From an uncultured Pseudorhodobacter sp. (GTDB lineage: Bacteria; Pseudomonadota; Alphaproteobacteria; Rhodobacterales; Rhodobacteraceae), in NCBI GenBank assembly GCA_937910975.1, contig CALEMZ010000245.1, positions 1 to 8,029 of the forward strand: DNA of 8,029 bases, read 5' to 3'. This document shows, one piece after another, positions 1 to 6,299 of the stretch. The translations under genes and the position numbers were made by a program. Position 1 is the stretch's first letter, and every line of letters begins with the position of its first letter. The notes below the pieces were generated by a model. That model was not told the DNA's origin and ran no database searches. It worked only from the letters and a program-made list of their open reading frames with translations.

Positions 1-231
1 CGCGCCCTTCTCCCCGGCCCAAATGATCTCTTTTTCCGTGCCGGGTACGATATCGCTATATTGCCTTTCCTGGGTCGCGAGATAGGCATCAATATCCGCG
101 CCCAACGTGGCCGGATCGAAGGAAATCACGCGGTCCACAGGCTCTTTCGGTGCAATGACGAAGGCAAGTGCTATAAGAATGGCAAAGGCGAGCAAGAACC
201 GCCCCAAGACTTTGCCGAATTTACGCATCAT
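1..231 (-). CDS. Alpha/beta-fold hydrolase, N-terminal part (runs off the left edge)
   Basis: The 77 visible codons start at ATG 231 and stay open to the window edge, so the gene is incomplete and its catalytic domain is not visible. The protein opens with MMRKFGK, followed by a hydrophobic segment at about residues 11-27 that fits an uncleaved signal anchor or signal peptide. The stretch around residues 56-74 (ERQYSDIVPG, then EKEIIWAGEKG) resembles the N-terminus of membrane-anchored alpha/beta hydrolases of Rhodobacteraceae, where it precedes the first core strand. The start region overlaps the 3' end of the upstream hydrolase gene in the shape ATGATGCGTAA, so the two are very likely cotranscribed and translationally coupled. 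A purine-rich AAAGGCGG lies just before the start. A second ATG immediately follows the first, so either may be used. The function call rests on resemblance of this short N-terminus only; the substrate is unknown. Confidence 0.6.
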   Translation of the reverse strand, partial: MMRKFGKVLGRFLLAFAILIALAFVIAPKEPVDRVISFDPATLGADIDAYLATQERQYSDIVPGTEKEIIWAGEKGA

Positions 232-997
232 GGGCCGCCTTTTGGTGAATTTCGGATAGAGTAAAGGTGATCAGACCAAGGCATTCCGGGGTGGAAAAGC
301 GATGGTCCGCGCCTTTGACAAGCGTCAACCGCAGGTCAGGGGATTGAGCGTGGTCGAGCAGGCGCAGAGCAACACAGGGCGGCACGTCAACATCTTCTGT
401 GCCTTGCAACAGCCTGACAGGAAAGGGAAGATTGAGGGGGTTGCGCAGAACGAGGCGCTCGCGACCCTCATCAATCAGGCGCTTGGTGATGATATATGGA
501 TCATCGGAATAATCGGAGGGGAGCGCCACCTGGCCTGTGGCCAGTTCTACCTTTTGGGCATCGGTGAAGCCTGCCCACATGCTGTCTTCGGTGAAATCGG
601 GGGCCGCGGCGATGCCGATCAGCCCCGCGATACGTTCTGGAGTTTCGCGGGCCATAATGTCACGAGCAACCAGAAGCGAAATCCAGCCCCCCATGGAAGA
701 GCCGATAAGGATTTGCGGGCCGGAAGTAAGCGCGGAGATGGCGGCCAACGCATCCTCAAACCAATCGCCAATCGCTCCATCAAGAAAATAACCCGAGGAC
801 TGGCCGTGGCCGGAATAGTCAAACCGCAAAAAAGCACGGCCTGCAACCCGCGCCCAATCTTCCAGATAAAGCGCCTTGGTGCCTTCCATATCCGATCTGA
901 ACCCACCAAGAAACACCACCCCCGGCCCCTGCCCTGCGGTTTGGTGATAGGCAATGCGGCGGTTTTGCGGGGTGGTCAGGAAGGAAGGGCTTGTCAT
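221..997 (-). CDS. Alpha/beta hydrolase, ABHD10-like serine esterase
   Basis: This is a 258-residue soluble alpha/beta hydrolase with a complete visible triad. The nucleophile Ser101 sits in the elbow GSSMGG, the acid is probably Asp202 in TEDVDVP, and the histidine is His232 in GADHRFS. The early motif FLGGFRSDMEG (residues 29-39) and RFDYSGHGQSSG (58-69) are typical of the ABHD10 group of acyl-ester hydrolases or thioesterases. I chose ATG 997 over the upstream in-frame ATG at 1114. It has a GGAG five bases upstream, the protein then begins at the usual point for the family, and a promoter-like -10/-35 pair lies at 1019-1047, inside the longer frame. The gene diverges from thrS and overlaps the downstream hydrolase by about 11 bases. 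The substrate cannot be told from sequence. Family assignment is firm, while the ABHD10 subgroup is by resemblance. Confidence 0.88.
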   Translation of the reverse strand: MTSPSFLTTPQNRRIAYHQTAGQGPGVVFLGGFRSDMEGTKALYLEDWARVAGRAFLRFDYSGHGQSSGYFLDGAIGDWFEDALAAISALTSGPQILIGSSMGGWISLLVARDIMARETPERIAGLIGIAAAPDFTEDSMWAGFTDAQKVELATGQVALPSDYSDDPYIITKRLIDEGRERLVLRNPLNLPFPVRLLQGTEDVDVPPCVALRLLDHAQSPDLRLTLVKGADHRFSTPECLGLITFTLSEIHQKAAHDA

Positions 998-1018
998 GCA
1001 GACTCCGTCGTTTTGCAA

Positions 1019-1047
1019 GCTATAGACTAGTGCTGTGGTGGGGCCAA
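1019..1047 (-). promoter_or_regulatory. Candidate sigma70-type promoter for the hydrolase pair
   Basis: On the minus strand TTGGCC (1042-1047) and TATAGC (1019-1024) are separated by 17 bases. The start codon at 997 would follow a short leader of roughly 15 bases. The match is partial, so this is a plausible candidate only. Confidence 0.35.
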
Positions 1048-1088
1048 GCATTGGCAGATTTGATGAGCTTATGCCCGATGCGCCGCAG

Positions 1089-1117
1089 TTGACTTTCGCG
1101 CGGGGCCAGATCATATC
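1089..1117 (+). promoter_or_regulatory. Candidate sigma70-type promoter for thrS
   Basis: TTGACT (1089-1094, five of six to the consensus -35) is followed after 17 bases by CATATC (1112-1117, three of six to the -10). This gives a leader of about 50 bases before thrS. The weak -10 is common in alphaproteobacterial promoters. I saw no T-box or long structured leader. Confidence 0.4.
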
Positions 1118-1176
1118 GGGCGCACATAACCCGCAACCGGGCGTTCAGTGGGCGCCAAACCGACGAGGAGGCCCCT

Positions 1177-3123
1177 ATGGCCCAGATTTCTCTCACCTTT
1201 CCCGATGGCAATATCCGGCAATATGACGCAGGCGTGACCCCTACCGAAGTGGCCGCAAGCATCGCAGTGAGCCTTGCCAAAAAATCCATCAGCGCCACAG
1301 TGAATGGCGCGCATTTTGATCTGCAATGGCCGATCATGGCAGATGCGAAGATTGCGCTGAACACGCTGGCCGATGACGCCCCGGCGCTGGAGCTGATCCG
1401 CCACGATATGGCGCATGTGATGGCGCGCGCCGTGCAAGAGATTTGGCCAGATGTGAAGGTGACGATTGGCCCCGTCATCAAGGATGGCTGGTATTACGAC
1501 TTTGACCGCGCCGAGCCTTTCACGCCCGAAGACCTTGGTCTTATCGAAACCAAGATGAAGCAAATCATCAACCTGCGCGACCCGGTTCGCACCGAAGTAT
1601 GGGACCGCGCGCGCGCAATTGCATATTACGAAGAAAAAAATGAACCTTATAAGGTTGAACTGATCGCAAGCATTCCGGGCGATGAAGCGTTGCGGATGTA
1701 TTGGCACGGGCATTGGCAAGACCTGTGCCGTGGCCCGCATTTGCAGCATACCGGGCAGCTTCCGGCGGATGGGTTCAAGCTGATGAGCCTAGCCGGGGCC
1801 TATTGGCGCGGCGACAGCAACCGTGCGATGTTGCAGCGCATCTATGGCGTGGCCTTCAAAAACCGCGACGACCTCAAGGCACATCTGACCATGCTGGAGG
1901 AGGCCGCCAAACGCGACCACCGCAAGCTGGGCCGCGAGATGAACCTGTTCCATATGCAAGAAGAGGCGCCGGGGCAGATTTTCTGGCATCCCAATGGCTG
2001 GACGATCTACACCACACTGCAAGACTATATGCGCCGCCGCCAGCGCGCCGATGGCTATGTCGAGGTGAACACGCCGCAGGTGGTAAGCCGCAAGCTCTGG
2101 GAAGCCTCGGGGCATTGGGAAAGCTATCAAGAACACATGTTCATCGTTGAGGTAGACGAAGAGCACGCCCGCGAAAAGACGGTGAACGCGCTGAAGCCGA
2201 TGAATTGCCCCTGCCATGTACAGGTGTTCAATGTCGGCCTGAAATCCTATCGCGACCTGCCTTTGCGCATGGCAGAATTTGGATCGTGCAACCGCTATGA
2301 ACCTTCGGGCGCGCTGCATGGCATCATGCGGGTGCGCGGCTTCACGCAAGATGACGCGCATATTTTCTGCACCGAAGATCAGATTGAGGCGGAAACCCGA
2401 AAATTCATCGAGTTTCTGTCAAGCATCTATGCTGAGCTAGGCTTCCACAATTGGCGCATCAAGTTTTCCGACCGACCGGAAAAGCGCATCGGCTCAGATG
2501 AAAGCTGGGACGTGGCGGAGGCAGCACTTGCCAATGCCTGCAAGGCTGCGGGCTATGAGTATGAGATGAACCCCGGTGAGGGCGCGTTTTATGGCCCGAA
2601 ACTGGAGTTTGTGCTGACCGACGCGATTGGCCGTGATTGGCAATGCGGCACCTTGCAGGTGGACCCGAACCTGCCAGAGCGGCTGGACGCCAATTACATC
2701 GGCCAAGATGGCGCAAAGCACCGCCCGATAATGTTGCACCGCGCCTGCCTCGGCTCGTTCGAGCGGTTCATCGGCATTTTAATCGAAGAGCATTCCGGCA
2801 AGTTTCCGCTCTGGCTCGCGCCGCGTCAGGTTGTCGTGGCCGCGATCGTTTCTGACGCCGATGACTATGCGATGGAGGTGGCCGCAGCACTGACGGCGGC
2901 AGGTGTGCGGGCCGAGGTTGATCTGCGCAATGAGAAGATCAACTACAAAGTCCGGGAGCATTCGGTTGGAAAAGTTCCTGTGATCTTGGCCGTGGGCATG
3001 CGCGAGGTGGAGGAAAAAACTGTTTCAGTACGCCGTCTGGGTGAAACAAAAACCGAAACGGAAACCTTGGATGCGATTTTGGAGATTTTGGCGCAAGAAG
3101 CCAAAGCACCGGACATTCGATAG
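1177..3123 (+). CDS. thrS: Threonyl-tRNA synthetase
   Basis: This cytoplasmic class II synthetase charges tRNA-Thr with threonine. The 648-residue length is normal for bacteria. The domain order is TGS-like N-terminus (about 1-65), editing domain (about 66-230), class II catalytic core (about 250-540) and anticodon-binding domain (about 545-640). The editing site shows HDMAH (His76, His80) and CRGPH (Cys184, His188). The zinc ligands that recognise threonine are Cys344 (KPMNCPCH), His395 (DDAHIF) and His521 (MLHRA). Motif 2 arginine is Arg373 (SCNRYEPSG) and motif 3 arginine is Arg530 (GSFERF). These positions are offset by about ten from the E. coli enzyme as I recall it. ATG 1177 has GAGGAGG just upstream and gives the standard N-terminus. 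The gene stands alone, bounded by a divergent gene before it and a strong terminator after it. No residue looks damaged. Confidence 0.98.
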   Translation: MAQISLTFPDGNIRQYDAGVTPTEVAASIAVSLAKKSISATVNGAHFDLQWPIMADAKIALNTLADDAPALELIRHDMAHVMARAVQEIWPDVKVTIGPVIKDGWYYDFDRAEPFTPEDLGLIETKMKQIINLRDPVRTEVWDRARAIAYYEEKNEPYKVELIASIPGDEALRMYWHGHWQDLCRGPHLQHTGQLPADGFKLMSLAGAYWRGDSNRAMLQRIYGVAFKNRDDLKAHLTMLEEAAKRDHRKLGREMNLFHMQEEAPGQIFWHPNGWTIYTTLQDYMRRRQRADGYVEVNTPQVVSRKLWEASGHWESYQEHMFIVEVDEEHAREKTVNALKPMNCPCHVQVFNVGLKSYRDLPLRMAEFGSCNRYEPSGALHGIMRVRGFTQDDAHIFCTEDQIEAETRKFIEFLSSIYAELGFHNWRIKFSDRPEKRIGSDESWDVAEAALANACKAAGYEYEMNPGEGAFYGPKLEFVLTDAIGRDWQCGTLQVDPNLPERLDANYIGQDGAKHRPIMLHRACLGSFERFIGILIEEHSGKFPLWLAPRQVVVAAIVSDADDYAMEVAAALTAAGVRAEVDLRNEKINYKVREHSVGKVPVILAVGMREVEEKTVSVRRLGETKTETETLDAILEILAQEAKAPDIR

Positions 3124-3138
3124 ACAAGTATCTGATAA

Positions 3139-3176
3139 AAAAGAAAAAGCGCCGGACTTCCGGCGCTTTTTCTTTT
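3139..3176. terminator. Strong rho-independent terminator after thrS (possibly bidirectional)
   Basis: An 18-base left arm (3139-3156) is perfectly complementary to the right arm (3159-3176), leaving only CT between them, so in practice a four-base loop. The core GCGCCGG/CCGGCGC is flanked by an A-rich left arm and a T-rich right arm (TTTTTCTTTT). Because both arms end in such tracts, it could stop transcription in either direction. It begins 15 bases after the thrS stop and separates thrS from the buf operon. Confidence 0.93.
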
Positions 3177-3247
3177 GTGAAGCCCTGCACAAAGCCACTC
3201 TATTAAAGTTACAATCGCTCACGCTCGCGTTTCACACGCGCCTGTCA

Positions 3248-3276
3248 TTGGCCCGTTACCGCACGGACAGCATAGC
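3248..3276 (+). promoter_or_regulatory. Weak candidate promoter in the 155-base bufA leader
   Basis: The strong terminator upstream implies that the buf operon has its own promoter between 3177 and 3331. The best sigma70-like pair I see is TTGGCC (3248-3253) and CATAGC (3271-3276) with a 17-base gap, which is poor. An ECF-type promoter is equally possible, since related operons are under ECF sigma factors. No sigma or anti-sigma gene is in the window. A small dyad ATCGC/GCGAT (3285-3300) lies in the presumed leader. Confidence 0.2.
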
Positions 3277-3331
3277 TTTTGGTCATCGCAACAAAGCGAT
3301 CAATCGAAACATTGCTCAAGGGGAAATTCAT

Positions 3332-3622
3332 ATGTCTATCTCTACCAAAACTTTTGTCGTCGCTGGTGCTTTGGCGGCGGCCTTGGCCGCTCAGGTCGCT
3401 CCGGCTTCGGCGCAGGAAGGCAAAGAGAAATGCTTTGGCGTGGCACTTGCTGGCAAAAATGATTGCGCCGCCGGCCCCGGCACGACCTGCGCTGGTTCGT
3501 CTAAGGTGGATTATCAGGGCAACGCCTGGTCGCTGGTTCCAGCGGGCACCTGCGCGACGATGGAACTGCCCGAGGGCCGCATGGGCAGCCTTGAAGCGCT
3601 TGATCGTGACATGGCTGGCTAA
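3332..3622 (+). CDS. bufA: BufA1-type bufferin precursor (DUF2282), secreted copper-buffering RiPP
   Basis: This 96-residue protein is the substrate peptide of the operon. Residues 1-27 form a Sec signal peptide: a short basic start (Lys6), a hydrophobic alanine/valine core at about 8-20, and the cleavage motif ASA after residues 25-27. The mature part of about 69 residues carries exactly four cysteines at 34, 45, 53 and 74, in KEKCFGVALAGKNDC, TTCAGSS and PAGTC. This is the hallmark of DUF2282 proteins. In the characterised family, cysteines are converted by the BufB/BufC enzyme pair into thiooxazole-type heterocycles and the product binds copper in the periplasm; here that is inference from homology. 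I chose ATG 3332 because AAGGGGA lies seven bases upstream and the signal peptide begins there. The longer open frame from 3041 overlaps thrS and the terminator. bufB follows after 57 bases that contain a hairpin. Confidence 0.93.
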   Translation: MSISTKTFVVAGALAAALAAQVAPASAQEGKEKCFGVALAGKNDCAAGPGTTCAGSSKVDYQGNAWSLVPAGTCATMELPEGRMGSLEALDRDMAG

Positions 3623-3660
3623 TGGCCCTGCCCCCCTTGCCCAAGGGCTGGGGGGCACCA
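3623..3660 (+). promoter_or_regulatory. GC-rich hairpin between bufA and bufB
   Basis: TGCCCCCC (3629-3636) pairs with GGGGGGCA (3650-3657). Inside it GCC (3639-3641) pairs with GGC (3646-3648) around CAAG. The flanking TGG (3623-3625) and CCA (3658-3660) could extend the stem across a CCC bulge. No T-run follows, so it is not a classical terminator. It starts right after the bufA stop and ends before the bufB ribosome binding site. A role in stabilising the bufA message or reducing read-through into the enzyme genes is inference. Confidence 0.6.
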
Positions 3661-3679
3661 TACTTGCTGGAGGAAGCCC

Positions 3680-4528
3680 ATGTTTGACATTGCCATAAAG
3701 GCGCTGCCTGCCCGCCCCGGCGTTGGCTATAAGCCGCAGCATTTCAAGGATATTCTGGAAAACCCGACCCCGGTGAAATGGCTGGAAATTCATGCCGAGA
3801 ATTACATGGGCGATGGTGGCCGCCCCTTGGCGCAACTGCGCCATCTGACCGAACGTTTTGCCTTTTCGGTGCATGGGGTTGGCCTTTCGATCGGCGGTGA
3901 AGACCCGCTGGATGAGGGCCATCTGGCGCGGCTCAAGCATCTGTGCGACTGGCTGCAACCGGCCAGCTTTTCGGAACATCTGGCATGGTCAGGCCATGAT
4001 GGAATGTTTTTAAACGACCTTTTGCCCCTGCCCTATACCGCCGAAACGATCACGCGCGTAGCCGATCACATCGACCGGGTGCAAGAGGTGTTGGGGCGGC
4101 GGATGCTGCTGGAAAACCCTTCGTCTTACCTGGCCTTTGCGGGCGCGGAGATGCCAGAGGTGGAATTTCTGCGGGAAGTGGCGCGCCGCACCGGCTGCGG
4201 GCTGCTTTTGGATGTGAACAATGTATTCGTTTCCGCAACCAACCTGAACTTTGACGCCGCCGGATATCTGTCTGATTTCCCGACCGATCTGGTGGGCGAG
4301 GTGCATCTGGGCGGGCATGCGGTGGACGTCGATGACCATGGCGCGCCCTTGCTGATTGACAGTCACGGGACAGAGGTGGTGGACCCGGTGTGGCAGCTTT
4401 ACGCCGGGTTGATTGCGCAGACAGGCCCGCTGGCCACGCTGATTGAATGGGATAATGACGTGCCCGACTGGTCAGTTTTGGCGGCAGAGGCTGCACGCGC
4501 GGCGCGAATTTTGGATCTGGCTGCATGA
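3680..4528 (+). CDS. bufB: BufB, MNIO-family (DUF692) multinuclear iron-dependent peptide-modifying oxidase
   Basis: This 282-residue cytoplasmic TIM-barrel enzyme belongs to the DUF692/MNIO family, the family of MbnB from methanobactin synthesis. Family motifs appear in order: PGVGYKPQHF (13-22), LEIHAENYMG (35-44), SVHGVGLSIGG (63-73), SEHLAWS (98-104), LENPSSYL (144-151), LLLDVNNVFVSATNL (175-189), GEVHLGGHA (206-214), IDSHGTEVVDPVW (226-238) and IEWDNDVP (255-262). The His, Glu, Asp and Asn residues in these motifs are the expected ligands of the iron cluster. The known reaction of relatives is oxygen-dependent conversion of precursor cysteines to heterocycles, so BufA is the expected substrate. 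GGAGGAA lies just upstream of ATG 3680. The gene ends in an ATGA overlap with bufC, which suggests coupled production of the two partners. Length is normal and no motif is missing. Confidence 0.95.
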   Translation: MFDIAIKALPARPGVGYKPQHFKDILENPTPVKWLEIHAENYMGDGGRPLAQLRHLTERFAFSVHGVGLSIGGEDPLDEGHLARLKHLCDWLQPASFSEHLAWSGHDGMFLNDLLPLPYTAETITRVADHIDRVQEVLGRRMLLENPSSYLAFAGAEMPEVEFLREVARRTGCGLLLDVNNVFVSATNLNFDAAGYLSDFPTDLVGEVHLGGHAVDVDDHGAPLLIDSHGTEVVDPVWQLYAGLIAQTGPLATLIEWDNDVPDWSVLAAEAARAARILDLAA

Positions 4529-5265
4529 GGCAAGACGCGTTCACCAAGGCCCTTTTGGATCCGACGCTGGCCGTGCCCGAAGGGTTGGTTGATGCGCAAG
4601 GTCGGCCTGCCGGGCGGCGCTTTTCCGTCTATCGCAACAATGTGGCCAATAGCCTGACCGAAGGCCTGGAGCAGGGATTCCCTGTGATCCGAAAGCTGGT
4701 GGGCGACGAATATTTCAAGGCGCTGGCCGGGAATTTCCTGCGCGCCCATCCACCGACATCGAAATTGATGATGTTTTATGGCGCCGAAATGCCTGCGTTT
4801 CTGGCGGATTTTCCGCCGCTCGCGCACCTGCCTTATCTGGCAGATGTCGCGCGGCTGGAACTGGCCTTGCGCGAGTCCTATCACGCTACGGATGCGACCC
4901 CGATTGAGGTGGAGGTCCTGAGCAATCTGGCACCTGAGGCCTTTATTTCAGCGCGGTTCAAACTGGCCCCGGCGCTGCGGGTGGTCGTGTCGCGCTATCC
5001 GGTCTGGTCGATCTGGCAGGCCAATAGTGTGGTGGGTGTGCCGGCCCCGGTGATGCGCCCAGAAGCGGCCATAGTCATACGGCCCGGATATGACCCGGTA
5101 GCGCATTTATTGCCCGAAGGCGGGGCCGCATTTGTGGGGGCTTTGCAGGCAGGGCAAAGCATAGGCGCGGCTGTTGACCTTGCAGGCGAAGGCTTTGATC
5201 TGAGTGCCATATTGGGCCTGCTCATTGGTGGCGGAGCCTTAATAGAATTGAATGAGGAAACTTGA
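4525..5265 (+). CDS. bufC: BufC/HvfC-type partner protein (DUF2063 N-terminal domain)
   Basis: This 246-residue protein has the DUF2063 (HvfC/BufC) N-terminal domain at about residues 1-110. The conserved blocks are RRFSVYRNNVANSL (31-44), GFPVIRKLVGDEYF (51-64), FLRAHPPTS (71-79), FYGAEMPAFL (84-93) and LPYLADVARLE (102-112). Residues 130-246 form a less conserved C-terminal domain. Older annotations call such proteins putative DNA-binding. In characterised systems this protein instead acts with the DUF692 enzyme, probably by recognising or presenting the precursor peptide, which is the likely role here. The start ATG overlaps the bufB stop (ATGA, 4525-4528) and no good ribosome binding site precedes it, so translation is probably coupled to bufB. 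The stop overlaps the next ATG by one base. I see no signal peptide or membrane segment. The enzyme-partner role is inferred from family and position. Confidence 0.92.
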   Translation: MRQDAFTKALLDPTLAVPEGLVDAQGRPAGRRFSVYRNNVANSLTEGLEQGFPVIRKLVGDEYFKALAGNFLRAHPPTSKLMMFYGAEMPAFLADFPPLAHLPYLADVARLELALRESYHATDATPIEVEVLSNLAPEAFISARFKLAPALRVVVSRYPVWSIWQANSVVGVPAPVMRPEAAIVIRPGYDPVAHLLPEGGAAFVGALQAGQSIGAAVDLAGEGFDLSAILGLLIGGGALIELNEET

Positions 5266-5831
5266 TGAAAGCTTTGATTTTACTTTATAATCGTGCAGCA
5301 TCCGGGTTGAACGCGGCCGCCCCCTCATTGCTGCCCCTAGCCGCGCGATTGGTGTTTTCTGGCGTGCTATTGCTTTATTTCTGGGCCTCAGCGCTGACTA
5401 AGCTTGGCCCCGGCATAGCCGGTTTTTTGCGACCATCGGATGGGGCCTATATTCAGATTTTTCCAAATACGGCCGAAGCTTTTGGCTATGATTTCAGCCA
5501 GTTTGGTCCGTTACACTGGGCAGTGGCGACAGCGGGAACCTGGGCAGAGTTTGTGCTGCCCTTACTAATCCTTATCGGTCTGTTCACACGGCTTGCTGCG
5601 CTGGGGATGGTCGGGTTTGTAATGGTACAATCCTGGGTCGATGTGCAAGGGCACGGGGTTGCGGGTGACAGCCTTGGCGCGCTGTTCGACCGCGCCCCGG
5701 ATGCATTGATCTGGGATCAACGGGTGCTGTGGTTTTTTGTGCTGCTGGTGCTGGTGCTCAAGGGCGGTGGGGCGCTGTCGCTGGATCGTGTCTTGACCGG
5801 GTTGTTTGGGGCGCAATCACAAGGTTCTTGA
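5265..5831 (+). CDS. DoxX-family inner-membrane protein of the buf operon
   Basis: This 188-residue integral membrane protein has four likely membrane helices at about 22-44, 86-106, 108-124 and 150-166. It belongs to the DoxX family. Recognisable points are ARLVFSGVLLLYFWASALTKL (27-47), typical of the first DoxX helix, then AGTWAEFVLPLLILIGLFTRLAAL (90-113) and a final helix WFFVLLVLVLKGGG. DoxX proteins often close bufferin/Hvf-type operons, but their task is not settled; redox or transport support for peptide maturation has been suggested. I place the start at ATG 5265, overlapping the bufC stop as TGATG and served by GAGGAAA at 5254-5260. A TTG one codon earlier is also open but less likely. 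The gene is the last in the operon. The charged soluble loop at about 125-150 is unremarkable. Family assignment is firm; function is open. Confidence 0.88.
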   Translation: MKALILLYNRAASGLNAAAPSLLPLAARLVFSGVLLLYFWASALTKLGPGIAGFLRPSDGAYIQIFPNTAEAFGYDFSQFGPLHWAVATAGTWAEFVLPLLILIGLFTRLAALGMVGFVMVQSWVDVQGHGVAGDSLGALFDRAPDALIWDQRVLWFFVLLVLVLKGGGALSLDRVLTGLFGAQSQGS

Positions 5832-5840
5832 TTTTTTCTT
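5820..5840 (+). terminator. Weak candidate terminator at the end of the buf operon
   Basis: CAAG (5820-5823) pairs with CTTG (5827-5830) around GTT and is followed by ATTTTTTCTT. The stem is only four base pairs and overlaps the DoxX stop codon, so termination may be inefficient and some read-through into the cold-shock gene is possible. Confidence 0.3.
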
Positions 5841-5855
5841 ACGATTCGGCATGAT
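5828..5855 (+). promoter_or_regulatory. Weak candidate promoter for the cold-shock gene
   Basis: TTGATT (5828-5833) and CATGAT (5850-5855) are spaced by 16 bases, each matching four of six consensus positions. The resulting leader would be over 120 bases. A long leader is common for cold-shock mRNAs, but I found no clear cold-box motif or stable stem here. This is a low-confidence candidate. Confidence 0.2.
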
Positions 5856-5985
5856 TTTCCCTGTGACGACAGACTTTCTAACCTGATCCTGACCCGATGG
5901 CAGCCGATCACAATGGAAGACCTGCCAGCACGTTCTCGCGGCATGTCGCCCGGGGATGGATTGATGAAGATGAAGGAGAAGCGGC

Positions 5986-6192
5986 ATGCCGACCGGCACC
6001 GTAAAGTGGTTTAACAGTACCAAAGGTTATGGGTTCATCGCGCCGGATGATGGCGGGAAGGACGTGTTTGTCCATGTTTCAGCAGTGGAGCGCGCAGGCC
6101 TGACTGGACTGAGCGATAACCAGAAAATCGGCTATGAAATGCAATCTGGTCGGGACGGAAAAATGTCGGCGGGTGATTTGCGGCTGCTCTGA
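5986..6192 (+). CDS. CspA-family cold-shock-domain protein
   Basis: This 68-residue protein is a single cold-shock domain, a five-stranded beta barrel that binds single-stranded RNA and DNA as an RNA chaperone. It begins MPTGTVKWFNSTKGYGF, the standard alphaproteobacterial CspA start. RNP1 is KGYGFIAP (13-20) and RNP2 is VFVHVSA (27-33). Aromatic residues Trp8, Phe17, Phe28 and His30 lie where the nucleic-acid-binding face is expected. AAGGAG at 5973-5978 sits seven bases before ATG 5986. The gene is 154 bases downstream of the DoxX gene and converges with the ArsC-like gene, so it is probably a separate unit. The tail after residue 55 is a little short and divergent but within family range. 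Which Csp paralogue this is, and whether cold induces it, cannot be told from the sequence. Confidence 0.95.
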   Translation: MPTGTVKWFNSTKGYGFIAPDDGGKDVFVHVSAVERAGLTGLSDNQKIGYEMQSGRDGKMSAGDLRLL

Positions 6193-6263
6193 GGTTTTGC
6201 CAGCGTCTTGGCGGGAATTGCAGCGTATATGACGGTGAATGTTTTTCGGCGAATATTCTGCGG

Positions 6264-6291
6264 TGGCCCGTGATCCAATCGTCGCGGGCCA
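6264..6291. terminator. Hairpin between convergent csp and ArsC-like genes
   Basis: TGGCCCGTGA (6264-6273) pairs with TCGCGGGCCA (6282-6291) around an eight-base loop. It is a 10-bp stem with one U-G wobble on the plus strand and one A-C mismatch on the minus strand. No T-run follows on either side, so it is an atypical terminator or a 3'-end stabiliser. Its place between two convergent stop codons supports a 3'-end role. Confidence 0.45.
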
Positions 6292-6299
6292 TTCGCGTC

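Noticed and set aside
302..1030. 242-codon plus-strand open frame opposite the hydrolase
   Set aside because: It lies antisense to a clear alpha/beta hydrolase with an intact catalytic triad and shows no family motif of its own.
998..1114. 39-residue upstream extension of the ABHD10-like hydrolase
   Set aside because: The extra residues match nothing in the family, and a better ribosome binding site and a promoter-like pair support the start at 997.
1131..1142. Small CCCG-CAAC-CGGG dyad in the thrS leader
   Set aside because: Four base pairs are expected by chance in GC-rich DNA, and it is not part of a recognisable T-box or attenuator.
3041..3331. N-terminal extension of bufA starting inside thrS
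   Set aside because: It would translate the end of thrS out of frame and the terminator stem. The signal peptide and ribosome binding site place the start at 3332.
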